Origin: Microbacterium sp. 1.5R
Lineage (GTDB): Bacteria; Actinomycetota; Actinomycetes; Actinomycetales; Microbacteriaceae
Direction: 5' to 3'
NCBI RefSeq assembly: GCF_007667425.1
Contig: NZ_VDRC01000001.1
Location: 62,001-126,000, forward strand
Length of the DNA: 64,000 nt
Each line of letters begins with the position of its first letter. Within the stretch, counting starts at the first letter, position 1. Below the pieces are notes generated by a model that worked only from the letters and a program-made list of their open reading frames with translations, was not told the origin of the DNA and ran no database searches. This document shows, piece by piece, positions 46,376-55,540 of this stretch. Position numbers and translations under genes: made by a program.

Positions 46376-47179
46376 TCACACGCCGATCGTCTGCCCGAGG
46401 AACGCTCGGGCATAGCGGTGACCGCTCGCGATCGCCAGGCGGTCGAAGTAGGCATCGCGCACAGAGGCCGACGAGCGCGAGAGGCGCGACTCCGCGCGTC
46501 GGTCGTCCGCATAGTGACGGTCGAGCGCGTCGCGCAGCATCCGCACCGCCTCCGACCGCTGCTGCGAGACCGCGGCGTGCGAGACGCCGAGCTCCTCGGC
46601 GACCTCCGTGACCGTGCGGTCGTCGAAGTAGATCGCGCGGACGATGCGGCGTTTGCGCTCGGGCAGGGCATCGACGGCGAAGTGGAGCAGCTCCTCGCGC
46701 TCGGCAGCGATCGCCATCTCCTCCGGCAGATACCCGGTCCAGACGATCGCTTGGACGTCGAGGACGTCGAGGCTCGTCACCGTGCGGTCGGCATCGGCGA
46801 GGCGCTGCCTGACGGAACTCGCGTCGATGGCCAGTGCGTCGGCGATCTCCGCCACCGAGGGCGTGCGACCGAGCACGGCGCCCAGCATGTCGCGCACTCG
46901 GGCGGTCTCCTTCGCCTTCGTCCGCACGTCGCGCGGAGCCCAGTCCATGGACCTCAGCTCATCCTTCAGCGCCCAGTTCACGCGCTCTCGCGCATAGGCC
47001 CCGAAAGGCACGCCGAGGGCGGCGTCGTACTTCTCTGCCGCGCGGACGAGCGCGAACGCACCGGCCGCGGCGAGGTCCTCCCGAGAGACGTGGGTCACTC
47101 GCGCGGCGACAGCAGCGGTCGCCGCTCCGACGATGTGCAGGTGATCGACCACGAGCTTGTTCCGCGCGCGCATCAGCAT
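46376..47179 (-). CDS. FliA/WhiG-like sigma-70 factor for flagellar genes
   Basis: This group 3 sigma factor of 267 residues has region 2 readable as VVDHLHIVGAATAAVAAR...FGAYARERVNWALKDELRSMDW, a region 3 segment VAEIADALAIDASSVRQRL, and region 4 LPERKRRIVRAIYFDDRTVTEVAEELGVSHAAVSQQRSEA. Location at the downstream end of the flagellar locus and family resemblance point to motility control. Three promoters with a sigma-28-like motif lie in the same locus and are its likely targets. The ATG at 47179 has AGAGGCGG upstream; an ATG two codons later (47173) is possible. Confidence 0.82.
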   Translation of the reverse strand: MLMRARNKLVVDHLHIVGAATAAVAARVTHVSREDLAAAGAFALVRAAEKYDAALGVPFGAYARERVNWALKDELRSMDWAPRDVRTKAKETARVRDMLGAVLGRTPSVAEIADALAIDASSVRQRLADADRTVTSLDVLDVQAIVWTGYLPEEMAIAAEREELLHFAVDALPERKRRIVRAIYFDDRTVTEVAEELGVSHAAVSQQRSEAVRMLRDALDRHYADDRRAESRLSRSSASVRDAYFDRLAIASGHRYARAFLGQTIGV

Positions 47180-47349
47180 TCGGTGCCGCCTCTTTCGCTG
47201 TCGGTGCGAGTTCCCCAGCGACTCGCAGCGTCACCACCCCACGGCAACGGAGAACATCCTTCGTGTCCATGCTAGGGCGGCGCGACGCGCGATGAGACGC
47301 CGAACGTCGAAACGTTCGTGAATTCTCGTTTACGTTTAGATCACGATCG

Positions 47350-47664
47350 TCAATCGCCCGTTTTGACGCGCTTGTTCACCTCGCGCGTCGCCGAGAACTT
47401 CAGCACGGTGTAGTCGTCGACCTCGCCGCTTCCCTCATTCTTCGAGAACTGCACCCGGTGCCCCTTGTGGGTCTGCGGGTAGAACTTCCCGAAGCTCGTC
47501 AGCGTCACCGTGTTGCCGCGGCTCACCAGGTCGACGAGTTCGTCGATCATCGCGTTGTACGCCGTCTGCGCCGCCCCGACCGAGATCCCACCCCGTCGCG
47601 CGAAGCGCTGCACGAACTCCCTCTTGCTCACTCGACTCGTGTCGAGCGTCCTCGATGTGCTCAT
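47350..47664 (-). CDS. HU-family DNA-binding protein
   Basis: This 104-residue protein has the HU/IHF fold: SKREFVQRFARRGGISVGAAQTAYNAMIDELVDLV, then VTLTSFGKFYPQTHKGHRVQF, ending in a basic stretch FSATREVNKRVK. It is longer than HU (about 90) by an N-terminal extension of some 12 residues. It may shape DNA locally at the flagellar promoters, given its place between fliW and the sigma gene. The upstream gap of 252 bases holds no gene; a TATCCT box on the minus strand about 130 bases before the start could be its -10. Confidence 0.87.
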   Translation of the reverse strand: MSTSRTLDTSRVSKREFVQRFARRGGISVGAAQTAYNAMIDELVDLVSRGNTVTLTSFGKFYPQTHKGHRVQFSKNEGSGEVDDYTVLKFSATREVNKRVKTGD

Positions 47665-47916
47665 CTTTCCGTCCCCTGGAAATGTCGCCCGTCACCGGGC
47701 TTCTCTGCGCTGACCCCACCAGCGACATCCGTCGACGCGCGCGGGTCCCACACCCACGTGATGTCGTCGAATCTGCCAGTACCCCAGCCTGTGCTCCTCA
47801 GAGGATAGCCGCACTTCCTTGGTATATGCGGTGAAAATAGAATTCCTCTGATCGCCGGCCCGCCGCTGCTGCGTGCCGCCGGGAGCAGCACCGCGTGCGA
47901 TGGCGGAAGCCCGGCC

Positions 47917-48312
47917 TCAGTCGTCCAGGCGGACCCGGATCGGATAGTCCTCGTCGTCGAGGATGACCTGCGCCGCCCGCCCTGTCGCCGGGTCGATCAC
48001 GATCGGCGCACGGAGGTTCACGAACACGCCGTCGTCGGACGGGTTGGCCACGATCAAGAGCCGCAGGTCGTCCGCATCGCCCACGCCGAGATCCGACCGG
48101 ACACCGGACGAGATCCGCGGTGCGTACGGGAAGTCGTTGAACACCGGGTCGAGCAGGAAGAGCCGGACGTCGGCATCCGTCGCCCGGAGCGCGTACAGTC
48201 CCTCCGCACCCGCGATGGGTTCGAGCGCAAACGACGTGTGCGGACGCAGACCGGGCATGGGGACGACGAACTCCACGGCGAAGGCCGCGGTGTCAGCGGT
48301 GATGGCGGTCAT
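47917..48312 (-). CDS. fliW: Flagellar assembly factor FliW
   Basis: FliW (131 residues) binds CsrA and blocks its repression of flagellin mRNA; free flagellin displaces it. Visible family pattern: FVVPMPGLRPHTSFALEPIAGAEGLYAL, then FLLDPVFNDFPYAP and a NPSDDGVFVNLRAPIVID segment near the C-terminus. It is last in the flgN-flgK-flgL-fliW unit, with ATGA overlap to flgL. CsrA is encoded just upstream of that unit, so the antagonist pair brackets it. Confidence 0.92.
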   Translation of the reverse strand: MTAITADTAAFAVEFVVPMPGLRPHTSFALEPIAGAEGLYALRATDADVRLFLLDPVFNDFPYAPRISSGVRSDLGVGDADDLRLLIVANPSDDGVFVNLRAPIVIDPATGRAAQVILDDEDYPIRVRLDD

Positions 48313-49196
48313 CGCAGGAACTCCAGGAGATTGGTCTGCAGCGACTTGGCGGTCACCTGCAGGGCGGATTGGAACACGAGCTCGGCCGACTGCAGACGCA
48401 CCAGCACCTCGAGACTGTCGACGTTCTCGACCTCGACCCGTCGGGCCTCGAGGTCGGTGGAGACGGACAGGTTCTGTGACATCGCTCTCTCTATCTGCAC
48501 CTGGCGCGCCCCTGTTTCGCCGCGGGCGGCCGTCAAGGCTGTCAGGCGTGAATCGACATCGGCGAGCCTCGCTCCCACGTTCGCTCCGCCGCGCAGCTCC
48601 GAGGCGATGTCGCGCAGCATGGCGAAAGCGCTCGTCGGGCCGGACCCGAAGGCCTGCGCTCCGTCGACGTCGACGCGCACCGTCTCGTTGTCGCTGATGC
48701 GGCGACGCACGCCGTCGCCCGTGGTGCCGGCGAACGCGAAGGTCGCAGGGTCGAACGCGGCCGCCGCGTCACTGGTGCCGGCGAAGACGCTCCGACCGAG
48801 GACGGTCGTGTTGGCCTGCGACAGCAGCTCGGCGCTGAGGGTCTCCAGCTCCTGCGCGATCGATTCGCGCGCCGTCGCGCTCAGTGCGCCGGCGTTCGCT
48901 CCCTGGGCGACGAGGTCACGGGCTCGATTCAGCAGGTCGGTGCTGGCGGACAGTGCCGTGTCGACGGTGGTGACCCAGGCGAGACCGTCGCTCAGGTTGC
49001 GCGAGAACTGCGCGACGCGCGACTGCTCGCCGTGCAGACCGAGCGTCGTGGCCGCCGCGGCCGGATCCTCGCTCGGCGTGCGGAACGCCCGCTGCGACGC
49101 AGCCTGGTTCTGCAGGCGCTCCCGGTCGACGAGGGTGCTCTGCAGCGTGCGCAGCGACTGCTGGGTCATCGTGCTGCTCGTGATGCGGCCGATCAT
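48309..49196 (-). CDS. flgL: Flagellar hook-associated protein 3
   Basis: FlgL (295 residues) is the hook-filament junction protein below the flagellin filament. The flagellin-like N-terminus is MIGRITSSTMTQQSLRTLQ with a conserved long helix, and the C-terminal helix holds VDSLEVLVRLQSAELVFQSALQVTAK. The central part is short, as in many Gram-positive FlgL proteins. It lies 13 bases downstream of flgK and overlaps fliW. It leaves the cell through the flagellar export gate, helped by FlgN. Confidence 0.93.
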   Translation of the reverse strand: MIGRITSSTMTQQSLRTLQSTLVDRERLQNQAASQRAFRTPSEDPAAAATTLGLHGEQSRVAQFSRNLSDGLAWVTTVDTALSASTDLLNRARDLVAQGANAGALSATARESIAQELETLSAELLSQANTTVLGRSVFAGTSDAAAAFDPATFAFAGTTGDGVRRRISDNETVRVDVDGAQAFGSGPTSAFAMLRDIASELRGGANVGARLADVDSRLTALTAARGETGARQVQIERAMSQNLSVSTDLEARRVEVENVDSLEVLVRLQSAELVFQSALQVTAKSLQTNLLEFLR

Positions 49197-49209
49197 GATG
49201 CCTCCGGGA

Positions 49210-50616
49210 TCAGCGGCCGACGAGGCCGGTGCGGTTGATGAGCAGGTCGAGTGCCTCGTCGACGGCGGTGAGCACGCGAGCGGCCGCCTGATACGCGGTC
49301 TGGTAGGAGAGCAGGTTGATCGTCTCCTCGTCGCCGTCGACCGAGGCGTTCGACTGCTGCGCGGTCACCGCGGCGACGGCGCCCATATCGGCGATGTCGG
49401 CGCGCTGCCGATCACCCGCGACCGTCACGGCGAAGCCGGTCACGAAGCTCGACCACACGGTGCTCGGCCCGGTCGTCGACGATCCGAGGGTGCTGATCCG
49501 GTCCGCGATGGTGGTGTCCTTGGCCCCGGCTCCCGGGGCGGCCAGCGCGAGATCGGCGAGATCGGAGGGGACGACCCGGAGCCCCAGAGCGGCGGGGACG
49601 CCGGCGTCGACCGCGAAGAAGTCGCCACCAGGAGTGCCTGCTGGTGTCACGCCGGTGCGGTGCACGTCATTCACGGCTGTGGCGAGGGCGGAGGCGGTGG
49701 CGTTGTACGCCGCGGCGACCCCGGCGAGCGTACCGCCGTCGGCCGCGGGGCCGAGCGCGCTGATCGCGCCGCCCACCGAACCCCCTGTCACCGCGACCTG
49801 GACCGTCGGCCGGTCCGCCCAGGCGACGGTGATCCGGCCGCCGTCGGCGATCTCCCGCGGGCCGTTCACGGTCAACGCGCGACTGGTGTCGCCGGAGACG
49901 AGCGCATTGCCGTCGACCCGAAGCGTCAGAGTGCTGTCGGACTCGATCACACCCGCCGCGCCGACCGCGGTCGACAGCTGCTGGGCGAGCACGTTGCGCT
50001 GATCGACGAGCTCGTTCGCCGACCTCCCTGACAGCAGCGCGTCGCGGATCTGTCCGTTCAGCCCGGCCACCTGTGCGGCGACCGCGTTGACGTCGGTGAT
50101 CTGTCGGTCGACCTGACCGCGCAGGTCGGTCCACTGCCCGGCGACGGCCTGATAGCCGGCCGCGATCTGACCGACGAGCACCTCGGCGTTCGTCAGCACG
50201 ACTTTGGCCGCTCCGGCATCCGGCGTGTTGGCGAGATCGGACCACCCCGACCAGAACCTGTTCAGGTTCGCGGCCAGCCCGTCGGCGGTCGGCTCGGCCA
50301 TCATCGCCTCGGCCTGACCGGCCGCCGCTGCCCTCGTCGCCCAGAACCCCGATGTTCCGAGGGCGTCACGCACCCGCGCGTCGAGGAGATCGTTGCCGAG
50401 CCGCGCGACACCGGTGATGCCGACTCCCCCACCCACCGCGAACTTCGTCGGCCACAGCCCCGTCGATCCGGGCGCCGCCACCGAGGTCTGCTCCACGCGC
50501 TGACGCGTGTATCCGGCGGTGGTCTGGTTGGCGATGTTCTGGCCGGTCACCGTCATACCCGCCCTGGCTGCGGCGAGGGCCGACTCGGCGAGCCTGAGAC
50601 CTGCGAACGACGACAT
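49210..50616 (-). CDS. flgK: Flagellar hook-associated protein 1
   Basis: FlgK (468 residues) forms the first hook-filament junction zone. The rod-hook signature is at the N-terminus (ALAAARAGMTVTGQNIANQTTAGYTRQRV) and the C-terminal helix reads NLLSYQTAYQAAARVLTAVDEALD. The central variable part is rich in Ala, Gly, Thr and Val. The ATG at 50616 fits the family N-terminus (MSSFAGL). A GTG at 50625 overlapping the flgN stop (GTGA) is the alternative. FlgN is its chaperone. Confidence 0.94.
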   Translation of the reverse strand: MSSFAGLRLAESALAAARAGMTVTGQNIANQTTAGYTRQRVEQTSVAAPGSTGLWPTKFAVGGGVGITGVARLGNDLLDARVRDALGTSGFWATRAAAAGQAEAMMAEPTADGLAANLNRFWSGWSDLANTPDAGAAKVVLTNAEVLVGQIAAGYQAVAGQWTDLRGQVDRQITDVNAVAAQVAGLNGQIRDALLSGRSANELVDQRNVLAQQLSTAVGAAGVIESDSTLTLRVDGNALVSGDTSRALTVNGPREIADGGRITVAWADRPTVQVAVTGGSVGGAISALGPAADGGTLAGVAAAYNATASALATAVNDVHRTGVTPAGTPGGDFFAVDAGVPAALGLRVVPSDLADLALAAPGAGAKDTTIADRISTLGSSTTGPSTVWSSFVTGFAVTVAGDRQRADIADMGAVAAVTAQQSNASVDGDEETINLLSYQTAYQAAARVLTAVDEALDLLINRTGLVGR

Positions 50617-50621
50617 CGCGC

Positions 50622-51104
50622 TCACACCCTCGTGTCGAGCAGTCGGGCGTCGCCGTCGCGGACGACATCTCCGGACGGGTCGTACTCGCCGGTCGGCGCG
50701 CCGAGCCCCGCGATGGTCTCCTGCGTCACACGGATCGCCGTGCGGAGACGGTGCTCGTTGACCTTCTTCATCTGAGCGATCTCGTCGGCGAGGGTGGTCA
50801 TCGCCTCGAGGTGTCCCGACATCACCTCGCGCCACGCATCGGTCGGCGCGGCGTCGATGAGCTCGCGCAGCGTCGTGGCCTCGGGGACTCCCCATTCGTC
50901 GGCGACGGCGACGACGAGCGTGTCGCGGGACAGCGCGACCGTGGGCATCGCCGCGAGCACGCGGTCGATCTCGTTCGCCGCGTGGTGGATCCAGCGGTTG
51001 CGTCCGGTGGCGAGGAGCATCTGCTGCTCGTCGAGCTTGAAGAGCAGCACCTCGAGCAGATCGCGCTCTCGCATCAGCTGCATGCTCAGATCATGAGCGG
51101 CCAC
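50622..51104 (-). CDS. flgN: Flagellar export chaperone FlgN
   Basis: This 160-residue, mostly helical protein with ERDLLEVLLFKLDEQQMLLATGR and the later ADEIAQMKKVNEHRLRTAIRVTQETIAGL matches FlgN-type chaperones, which keep FlgK and FlgL export-ready. It is the first gene of the flgN-K-L-fliW unit. A sigma-28-like promoter at 51159-51188 lies 55-84 bases upstream, fitting late flagellar expression. It starts with GTG; GAGGTGA lies upstream. Confidence 0.87.
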   Translation of the reverse strand: MAAHDLSMQLMRERDLLEVLLFKLDEQQMLLATGRNRWIHHAANEIDRVLAAMPTVALSRDTLVVAVADEWGVPEATTLRELIDAAPTDAWREVMSGHLEAMTTLADEIAQMKKVNEHRLRTAIRVTQETIAGLGAPTGEYDPSGDVVRDGDARLLDTRV

Positions 51105-51158
51105 GGTTCGTCACCTCGTCAGTCGTGATTTCCCGACGGGATTGCCCGTCATACTCAC

Positions 51159-51188
51159 GACTATCGCGACATCGATGTACGGGGTAAC
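51159..51188 (-). promoter_or_regulatory. Sigma-28-like flagellar promoter upstream of flgN
   Basis: Minus strand GTTAC-N13-GTCGCGATAGTC. TTAC and CGCGATAG sit where sigma-28 uses TAAA and GCCGATAA, with a 15-nt gap. The same motif occurs before fliP and flbD. Confidence 0.75.
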
Positions 51189-51198
51189 TCGGGGTGGA

Positions 51199-51214
51199 TG
51201 GGGAGAACTCCCCA
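51199..51214 (-). terminator. Hairpin after csrA
   Basis: TGGGGAG-AA-CTCCCCA (7-bp stem) lies 10 bases after the csrA stop and just before the flgN promoter. It probably ends the upstream transcript. Confidence 0.5.
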
Positions 51215-51223
51215 TTGACACCC

Positions 51224-51472
51224 TCAGGGTTTCGTGGTCATCCGTGCCAGCGCCCCGAGCAGAGCGCTCTCGGCAGTCTCGTCGGACGAGGTCTGCACGG
51301 CCTCCTGATTGGCGTCGGAGACGGCCAGCACGATCTCCGCGCGGTTGATGCGCTTGTCGCGCGGCGCATCGATGCCGACCCGGACGCCGCCCGGTGTGAC
51401 CGCGAGGATCGTGACCGTTATGTCGTCGCCGATCAGGATGCTCTCGTTCGCGCGCCTCGTGAGTACCAGCAT
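51224..51472 (-). CDS. csrA: Translational regulator CsrA
   Basis: CsrA (82 residues) dimerises and binds GGA-containing mRNA leaders; in Gram-positive flagella it blocks flagellin translation until FliW removes it. The family is clear from MLVLTRRANESILIGDDITVTIL, VRVGIDAPRD and HRAE-like RINRAEIV. The C-terminal 30 residues after RAEIV form a longer tail than in E. coli. The start is ATG at 51472 with GACGAGG upstream. In-frame codons further up are not used since homology begins at this Met. A 90-base gap with a TACTTT box separates it from flhA. Confidence 0.93.
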   Translation of the reverse strand: MLVLTRRANESILIGDDITVTILAVTPGGVRVGIDAPRDKRINRAEIVLAVSDANQEAVQTSSDETAESALLGALARMTTKP

Positions 51473-51562
51473 GCCCTCGTCCGCCTTCCATGGCTGGCGC
51501 GCAGGAGCGCACCCAGACAAAAGTAGCGCATGATCCACTCGTAAATGAGAGGAAGAGATTGT

Positions 51563-53629
51563 CTACACGGCGGCACTCGGGAGCGCGGTAGGGGCGATGC
51601 GCACGATGCCGACCACATCGGTCGCGAATCCCCCGGCCCCGGCCTCGTCGTACGACAGCACGGGAAGACCGCGCACCTGCGCCGCGAGCATCCGGCGCAC
51701 GGCGGAGCGCAGCGATGGAGCGCAGACGAGCACCGGCTCCGGACCCGCCTGATCGAGCTCTGCGACGGTCCGACGAACGCTCTCGAGCAGCTGCATCGTG
51801 GCCTCGGGACTCAGCACGATCTGGGTCTGGCCCTCGACGGCCCGCATGCCTTCGAGCATCTGCTGCTCGAGCATGGGGTCGAACATCAGCACCCTGATGC
51901 GGCCGTCCTGCGCGAATCGGGCGGCGATGGCGGGCCCGAGCGCGGTGCGCGCGGCCTCGATGAGGCCAGGGGTGTCGGTCGAGGTCTTCGCCCGCAGTGC
52001 GAGCGCCTCGTAGATGCGGGCGAGATCGTTGATCGGCACGCGCTCGGACAGCAGGCCGGCGAGCACGCGGTGGATCGCCGCGAGCGAGAGCATCGCCGGC
52101 GTCAGCTCCTCGACCGTCGCGGGACTGGACTGCTTCAGGTGCTCGGTGAGCTGCCGCACGTCCTCCAGCGAGAGAAGGCGGTCCGCCTGGCTCTGCACCA
52201 CGTCCGACAGGTGGGTGATGATCACGCTCGCGCGGTCGATGACCGTCGCCCCCGCCATGTCGGCGGCGTGCGACATCTCGGTGGGCACCCACTTGCCTTC
52301 GAGGCCGAACACCGGATCGGTCACGGCCATCCCGGGCAGCTGCTCCAGCTCGGCGCCGATCGCCAGCACGTGCCCACGGGGCACCGTTCCCCGGCCGACC
52401 TCGACGCCCGCGATCAGCAGGGCATAGGTCTGCACCGGAAGATCGATGTTGTCGCGCGTACGCACCGGCGGCATGAGGATGCCGATCTCCATGGCGAGCT
52501 TGCGCCGCAGCGACTTCACCCTGGTCAGCAGGTCTCCCTGTCCGCCGGATGCGAGGTCGACGATGTCGGGGGCGAGCGAGATCTCGAGCGCGTGCACCCG
52601 CATCCGGTCCATCAGCTCCTCCGGCCCCTCGGCCGCCGCCTCCGCCGCCTCCAACTGCTGGGCGTCGAGCACCGCCGCAGCCTCCCGCGTCTCGTTCGCC
52701 CGCACCCGCGATGCGGCGAACAGCAGGACACCGCCGATGGCGAGGAACACGAGCAGGGGCATGCCGGGGATGAAACCCATGGCGCACGCGGCGAGTCCGG
52801 TGATGAGGAGCGCGTTGCGCGACTGCAGCAGCTGCCGACCAGCCGCCTGGCCCATCTCGGCCTCGGCGTTCTCGCGCGTGACGATCATGCCGGTGGAGAC
52901 GGCCATGAGGAGTGCCGGGATCTGCGTGACCAGTCCGTCGCCGATGGTGAGGATGCTGTAGGTCTCGAGCGCCTCGCCGACTTCCATCCCGTGCTGCACC
53001 ATGCCGATGACGATGCCGCCCACGAAGTTGATGACGACGATGACGATGCCGGCGATCGCGTCGCCCTTCACGAACTTCGACGCACCGTCCATCGCCCCGT
53101 AGAAGTCCGCCTCGGCGGCCACCTCGGCGCGGCGGGCGCGCGCTTCCGCCTCGGTGATGAGTCCGGCGTTGAGGTCGGCGTCGATCGCCATCTGCTTTCC
53201 GGGCATGGCGTCGAGGGTGAAGCGGGCGCCGACCTCGGCGACGCGCTCCGCGCCCTTGGTCACCACGACGAACTGGATGACCGTGAGGATGAGGAAGATC
53301 ACCGCGCCGATCACCAGCGATCCGCTGATGGTGATCTGGCCGAATGCCTGGATGACCTGCCCGGCGTGCGCCTCGCTGAGCACGAGGCGGGTGGATGCGA
53401 CGTTGAGCCCCAGCCGGAACAGGGTGGCGACCAGCAGCAGGCTCGGGAACACCGAGAACTCCAACGGCTTCTTGATGAACATCGCCGTGAGGAGGATCAA
53501 CAGGGCGAAGGTGATGTTCACGACGATGAGCACGTCGAGCAGCGGCGTGGCGATCGGGATGATGAGGAGGAGGATGATGCCGACGACGCCGACCGGTACT
53601 CCGGCCTTCGACAGGATCTGTCCGATCAT
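51563..53629 (-). CDS. flhA: Flagellar export gate protein FlhA
   Basis: FlhA (688 residues) is the large export-gate subunit. About eight helices occupy the first 320 residues (VGIILLLIIPIATPLLDVLI, then FALLILLTAMFI). The FHIPEP-type signature appears around VKGDAIAGIVIVVINFVGG, and the cytoplasmic ring-forming domain follows from residue 330. It receives substrates from chaperones such as FlgN and passes them to the FliPQR channel. It starts with ATG 46 bases after flhB, on the same strand. Confidence 0.95.
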   Translation of the reverse strand: MIGQILSKAGVPVGVVGIILLLIIPIATPLLDVLIVVNITFALLILLTAMFIKKPLEFSVFPSLLLVATLFRLGLNVASTRLVLSEAHAGQVIQAFGQITISGSLVIGAVIFLILTVIQFVVVTKGAERVAEVGARFTLDAMPGKQMAIDADLNAGLITEAEARARRAEVAAEADFYGAMDGASKFVKGDAIAGIVIVVINFVGGIVIGMVQHGMEVGEALETYSILTIGDGLVTQIPALLMAVSTGMIVTRENAEAEMGQAAGRQLLQSRNALLITGLAACAMGFIPGMPLLVFLAIGGVLLFAASRVRANETREAAAVLDAQQLEAAEAAAEGPEELMDRMRVHALEISLAPDIVDLASGGQGDLLTRVKSLRRKLAMEIGILMPPVRTRDNIDLPVQTYALLIAGVEVGRGTVPRGHVLAIGAELEQLPGMAVTDPVFGLEGKWVPTEMSHAADMAGATVIDRASVIITHLSDVVQSQADRLLSLEDVRQLTEHLKQSSPATVEELTPAMLSLAAIHRVLAGLLSERVPINDLARIYEALALRAKTSTDTPGLIEAARTALGPAIAARFAQDGRIRVLMFDPMLEQQMLEGMRAVEGQTQIVLSPEATMQLLESVRRTVAELDQAGPEPVLVCAPSLRSAVRRMLAAQVRGLPVLSYDEAGAGGFATDVVGIVRIAPTALPSAAV

Positions 53630-53675
53630 GGGTGTCTCGTTCTCTCGTCAGGGTCGATGGGTGATCGGGCCGTGC

Positions 53676-54779
53676 TCACAGACCTCGGTCACGGGTGCTC
53701 TCGAACGGCATGGTGTGGGTGCCGCGGGCCGCGCCACGGCGCTTCAGGTGCTCGATGAAGGCCAGCACCTGAGCGACAGCCGTGTACAGCTCCTCCGGGA
53801 TCTCGCGGCCCAGTTCGCAGGCGGAATGGAGCGCGCGCGCCAGCGGGATGTCTCGGACCAGCGGAACGCCCGCCTCCTCCGCCTTCTCGCGGATCTTCTG
53901 CGCCACGACCCCGGCTCCCTTCGCCACGACGCGCGGCGCCGACTTGCCCGGCTCATAGCGGAGCGCCACCGCGACATGGGTCGGATTGACGAGCACCACA
54001 TCGCTGTCGCAGACGGCCGCGATCATGCGGTTGCGGCTCATCGCGATCTGACGCGAGCGACGCTGGGAGCGCACGAGCGGATCGCCCTCGCTCTTCTTGT
54101 GCTCGTCCTTCGCCTCTTTCTTCGTCATGTGCGTGTGCTTGCGGTTGCGGCGCATCACGACGATCACGTCGATCGCGGCCAGCAGGATGCCGACGGCCAC
54201 CGCCACCTGCAGCAGCGCCACGGCTCCCCCGGCAGCCTGTTCCAGCAGCCAGGTGATGTTGTGGCTGCCGCTCGCCATGAGCACTGGTACGAGTCCGGAG
54301 ACCACGATCCACAGCGACAGGCCGATCGCTGCGGTCTTCAGGAGAGCCTTGACACCCTCCCATAGCGCCTGACGGCCGAAGACCCTCTTGAGCCCCTTGA
54401 CGATGTCGAACTGCTCCGCGCGCATCGGCACACCTCGCAGATGGACACCGCCCTGGGCGACCGCGGTGGCCGTGGTGGCCAGCAGCACCACGAGGAGCAG
54501 CGGCAGCAGCACGCCCCCGAGCGACGAGATCGCCGCGCCCAGCGCGTCCATCGCGGCGCCGTCGGCGGGGTGTCGGGCGACCAGCGACACGCGGAGGAAG
54601 AGATCGGTGGTGACCTGGGTGCCCGCAGCGACAGTCGGCACCATCATGACCGCCGCGGCGGCGATGCACACCCACGCGGTGAAGTCCTGGCTGCGTCCGA
54701 TCTGACCTTTGCGACGCGCGTCTCTGAGTCGCTGCTCGGTGGCTCTCTCGGTGCGTTCTCCGGTGTCGGTGTCACTCAT
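53676..54779 (-). CDS. flhB: Flagellar export switch protein FlhB
   Basis: FlhB (367 residues) sets export specificity, changing from rod-hook to filament proteins after self-cleavage. Four membrane helices lie between residues 35 and 210. The cytoplasmic domain has the cleavage motif NPTH in VLVNPTHVAVALRYEPG (near residue 265). FliK, encoded upstream in this locus, triggers that switch. The ATG at 54779 overlaps the fliR stop as ATGA. It lies between fliR and flhA. Confidence 0.95.
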   Translation of the reverse strand: MSDTDTGERTERATEQRLRDARRKGQIGRSQDFTAWVCIAAAAVMMVPTVAAGTQVTTDLFLRVSLVARHPADGAAMDALGAAISSLGGVLLPLLLVVLLATTATAVAQGGVHLRGVPMRAEQFDIVKGLKRVFGRQALWEGVKALLKTAAIGLSLWIVVSGLVPVLMASGSHNITWLLEQAAGGAVALLQVAVAVGILLAAIDVIVVMRRNRKHTHMTKKEAKDEHKKSEGDPLVRSQRRSRQIAMSRNRMIAAVCDSDVVLVNPTHVAVALRYEPGKSAPRVVAKGAGVVAQKIREKAEEAGVPLVRDIPLARALHSACELGREIPEELYTAVAQVLAFIEHLKRRGAARGTHTMPFESTRDRGL

Positions 54780-55540
54780 CGGGTCACCCCCACGAGCAGT
54801 CGGGCGGCGTCTTCCGCAAGCGCCGCGACGACGCTCGGAAGCGCCGCGTAGACGAAGCCGACCAGCACCAGCGTGAGTCCGATCTTCACGGGGAAACCCA
54901 TCGCGAAGGCGTTCAGTGCCGGCGCCACTCGCGTCACGAGTCCGAGGCCGACGTCGGCGAGGAACAGCACGATGAGCAGCGGACCGGCGATCTGCACGGC
55001 GCTGAGCATCATCTGCCCTGCGGCGCCGACCAGGGCCTCGGCCGGGCTCGTCAGATCGATCGCGCCCGACACGGGTATCGCGTCGAACGACCGGAAGAGC
55101 CCGCCGAGCACGAGCTGATAGCCGTCGGATGCGAACAGGAGCAGCAGCGCCGTCATCTGGAAGAGCCGGGTGAACTGTGCGCCGTTGATCGCCATACCCG
55201 GGTCGTATGCCTGGGCGAGCTGGAAGCCGCCGAACGTGTCGACCAGGTGACCCGCACCCTGGATCGCACTGAACAGCACCATCACGAGGAAGCCGAGCAG
55301 GGCCCCGGTGAACGCCTGACCGGCGAGGGCGAGCAGGAAACCGCCGGTGTCGAGCCGCTCGTACCCCACCGTCACCACGGGAGACACGGCGAGGGCGAGA
55401 CCTGCACCCAGCATCGCGCGGATCCGCATCGGGATGGTGCCGTGGCTGAACGGCGGAGCCAGCACGAGGAACGCGGTGATGCGCACGCAGGCGAGCGCGG
55501 TGGCTTCGAGCCAGGTGAAGTCGACGGGGATGTTCATCAT
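54776..55540 (-). CDS. fliR: Flagellar export protein FliR
   Basis: FliR (254 residues) is a six-helix membrane protein of the FliPQR channel. It begins MMNIPVDFTWLEATALACVRITAFLVLAPPFS and shows the typical VRIxxFLxxAPxF pattern, then QAFTGALLGFLVMVLFSAIQGAG. The ATG at 55540 overlaps the fliQ stop; the next ATG (55537) is an alternative start one codon on. It continues directly into flhB with a 4-base overlap. Confidence 0.94.
   Translation of the reverse strand: MMNIPVDFTWLEATALACVRITAFLVLAPPFSHGTIPMRIRAMLGAGLALAVSPVVTVGYERLDTGGFLLALAGQAFTGALLGFLVMVLFSAIQGAGHLVDTFGGFQLAQAYDPGMAINGAQFTRLFQMTALLLLFASDGYQLVLGGLFRSFDAIPVSGAIDLTSPAEALVGAAGQMMLSAVQIAGPLLIVLFLADVGLGLVTRVAPALNAFAMGFPVKIGLTLVLVGFVYAALPSVVAALAEDAARLLVGVTR

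Noticed and set aside
51545..53758. A 737-codon open frame antisense to flhA
   Set aside because: It is extremely rich in His, Asp and Arg with no recognisable fold, and FlhA with its membrane helices is clear on the other strand.
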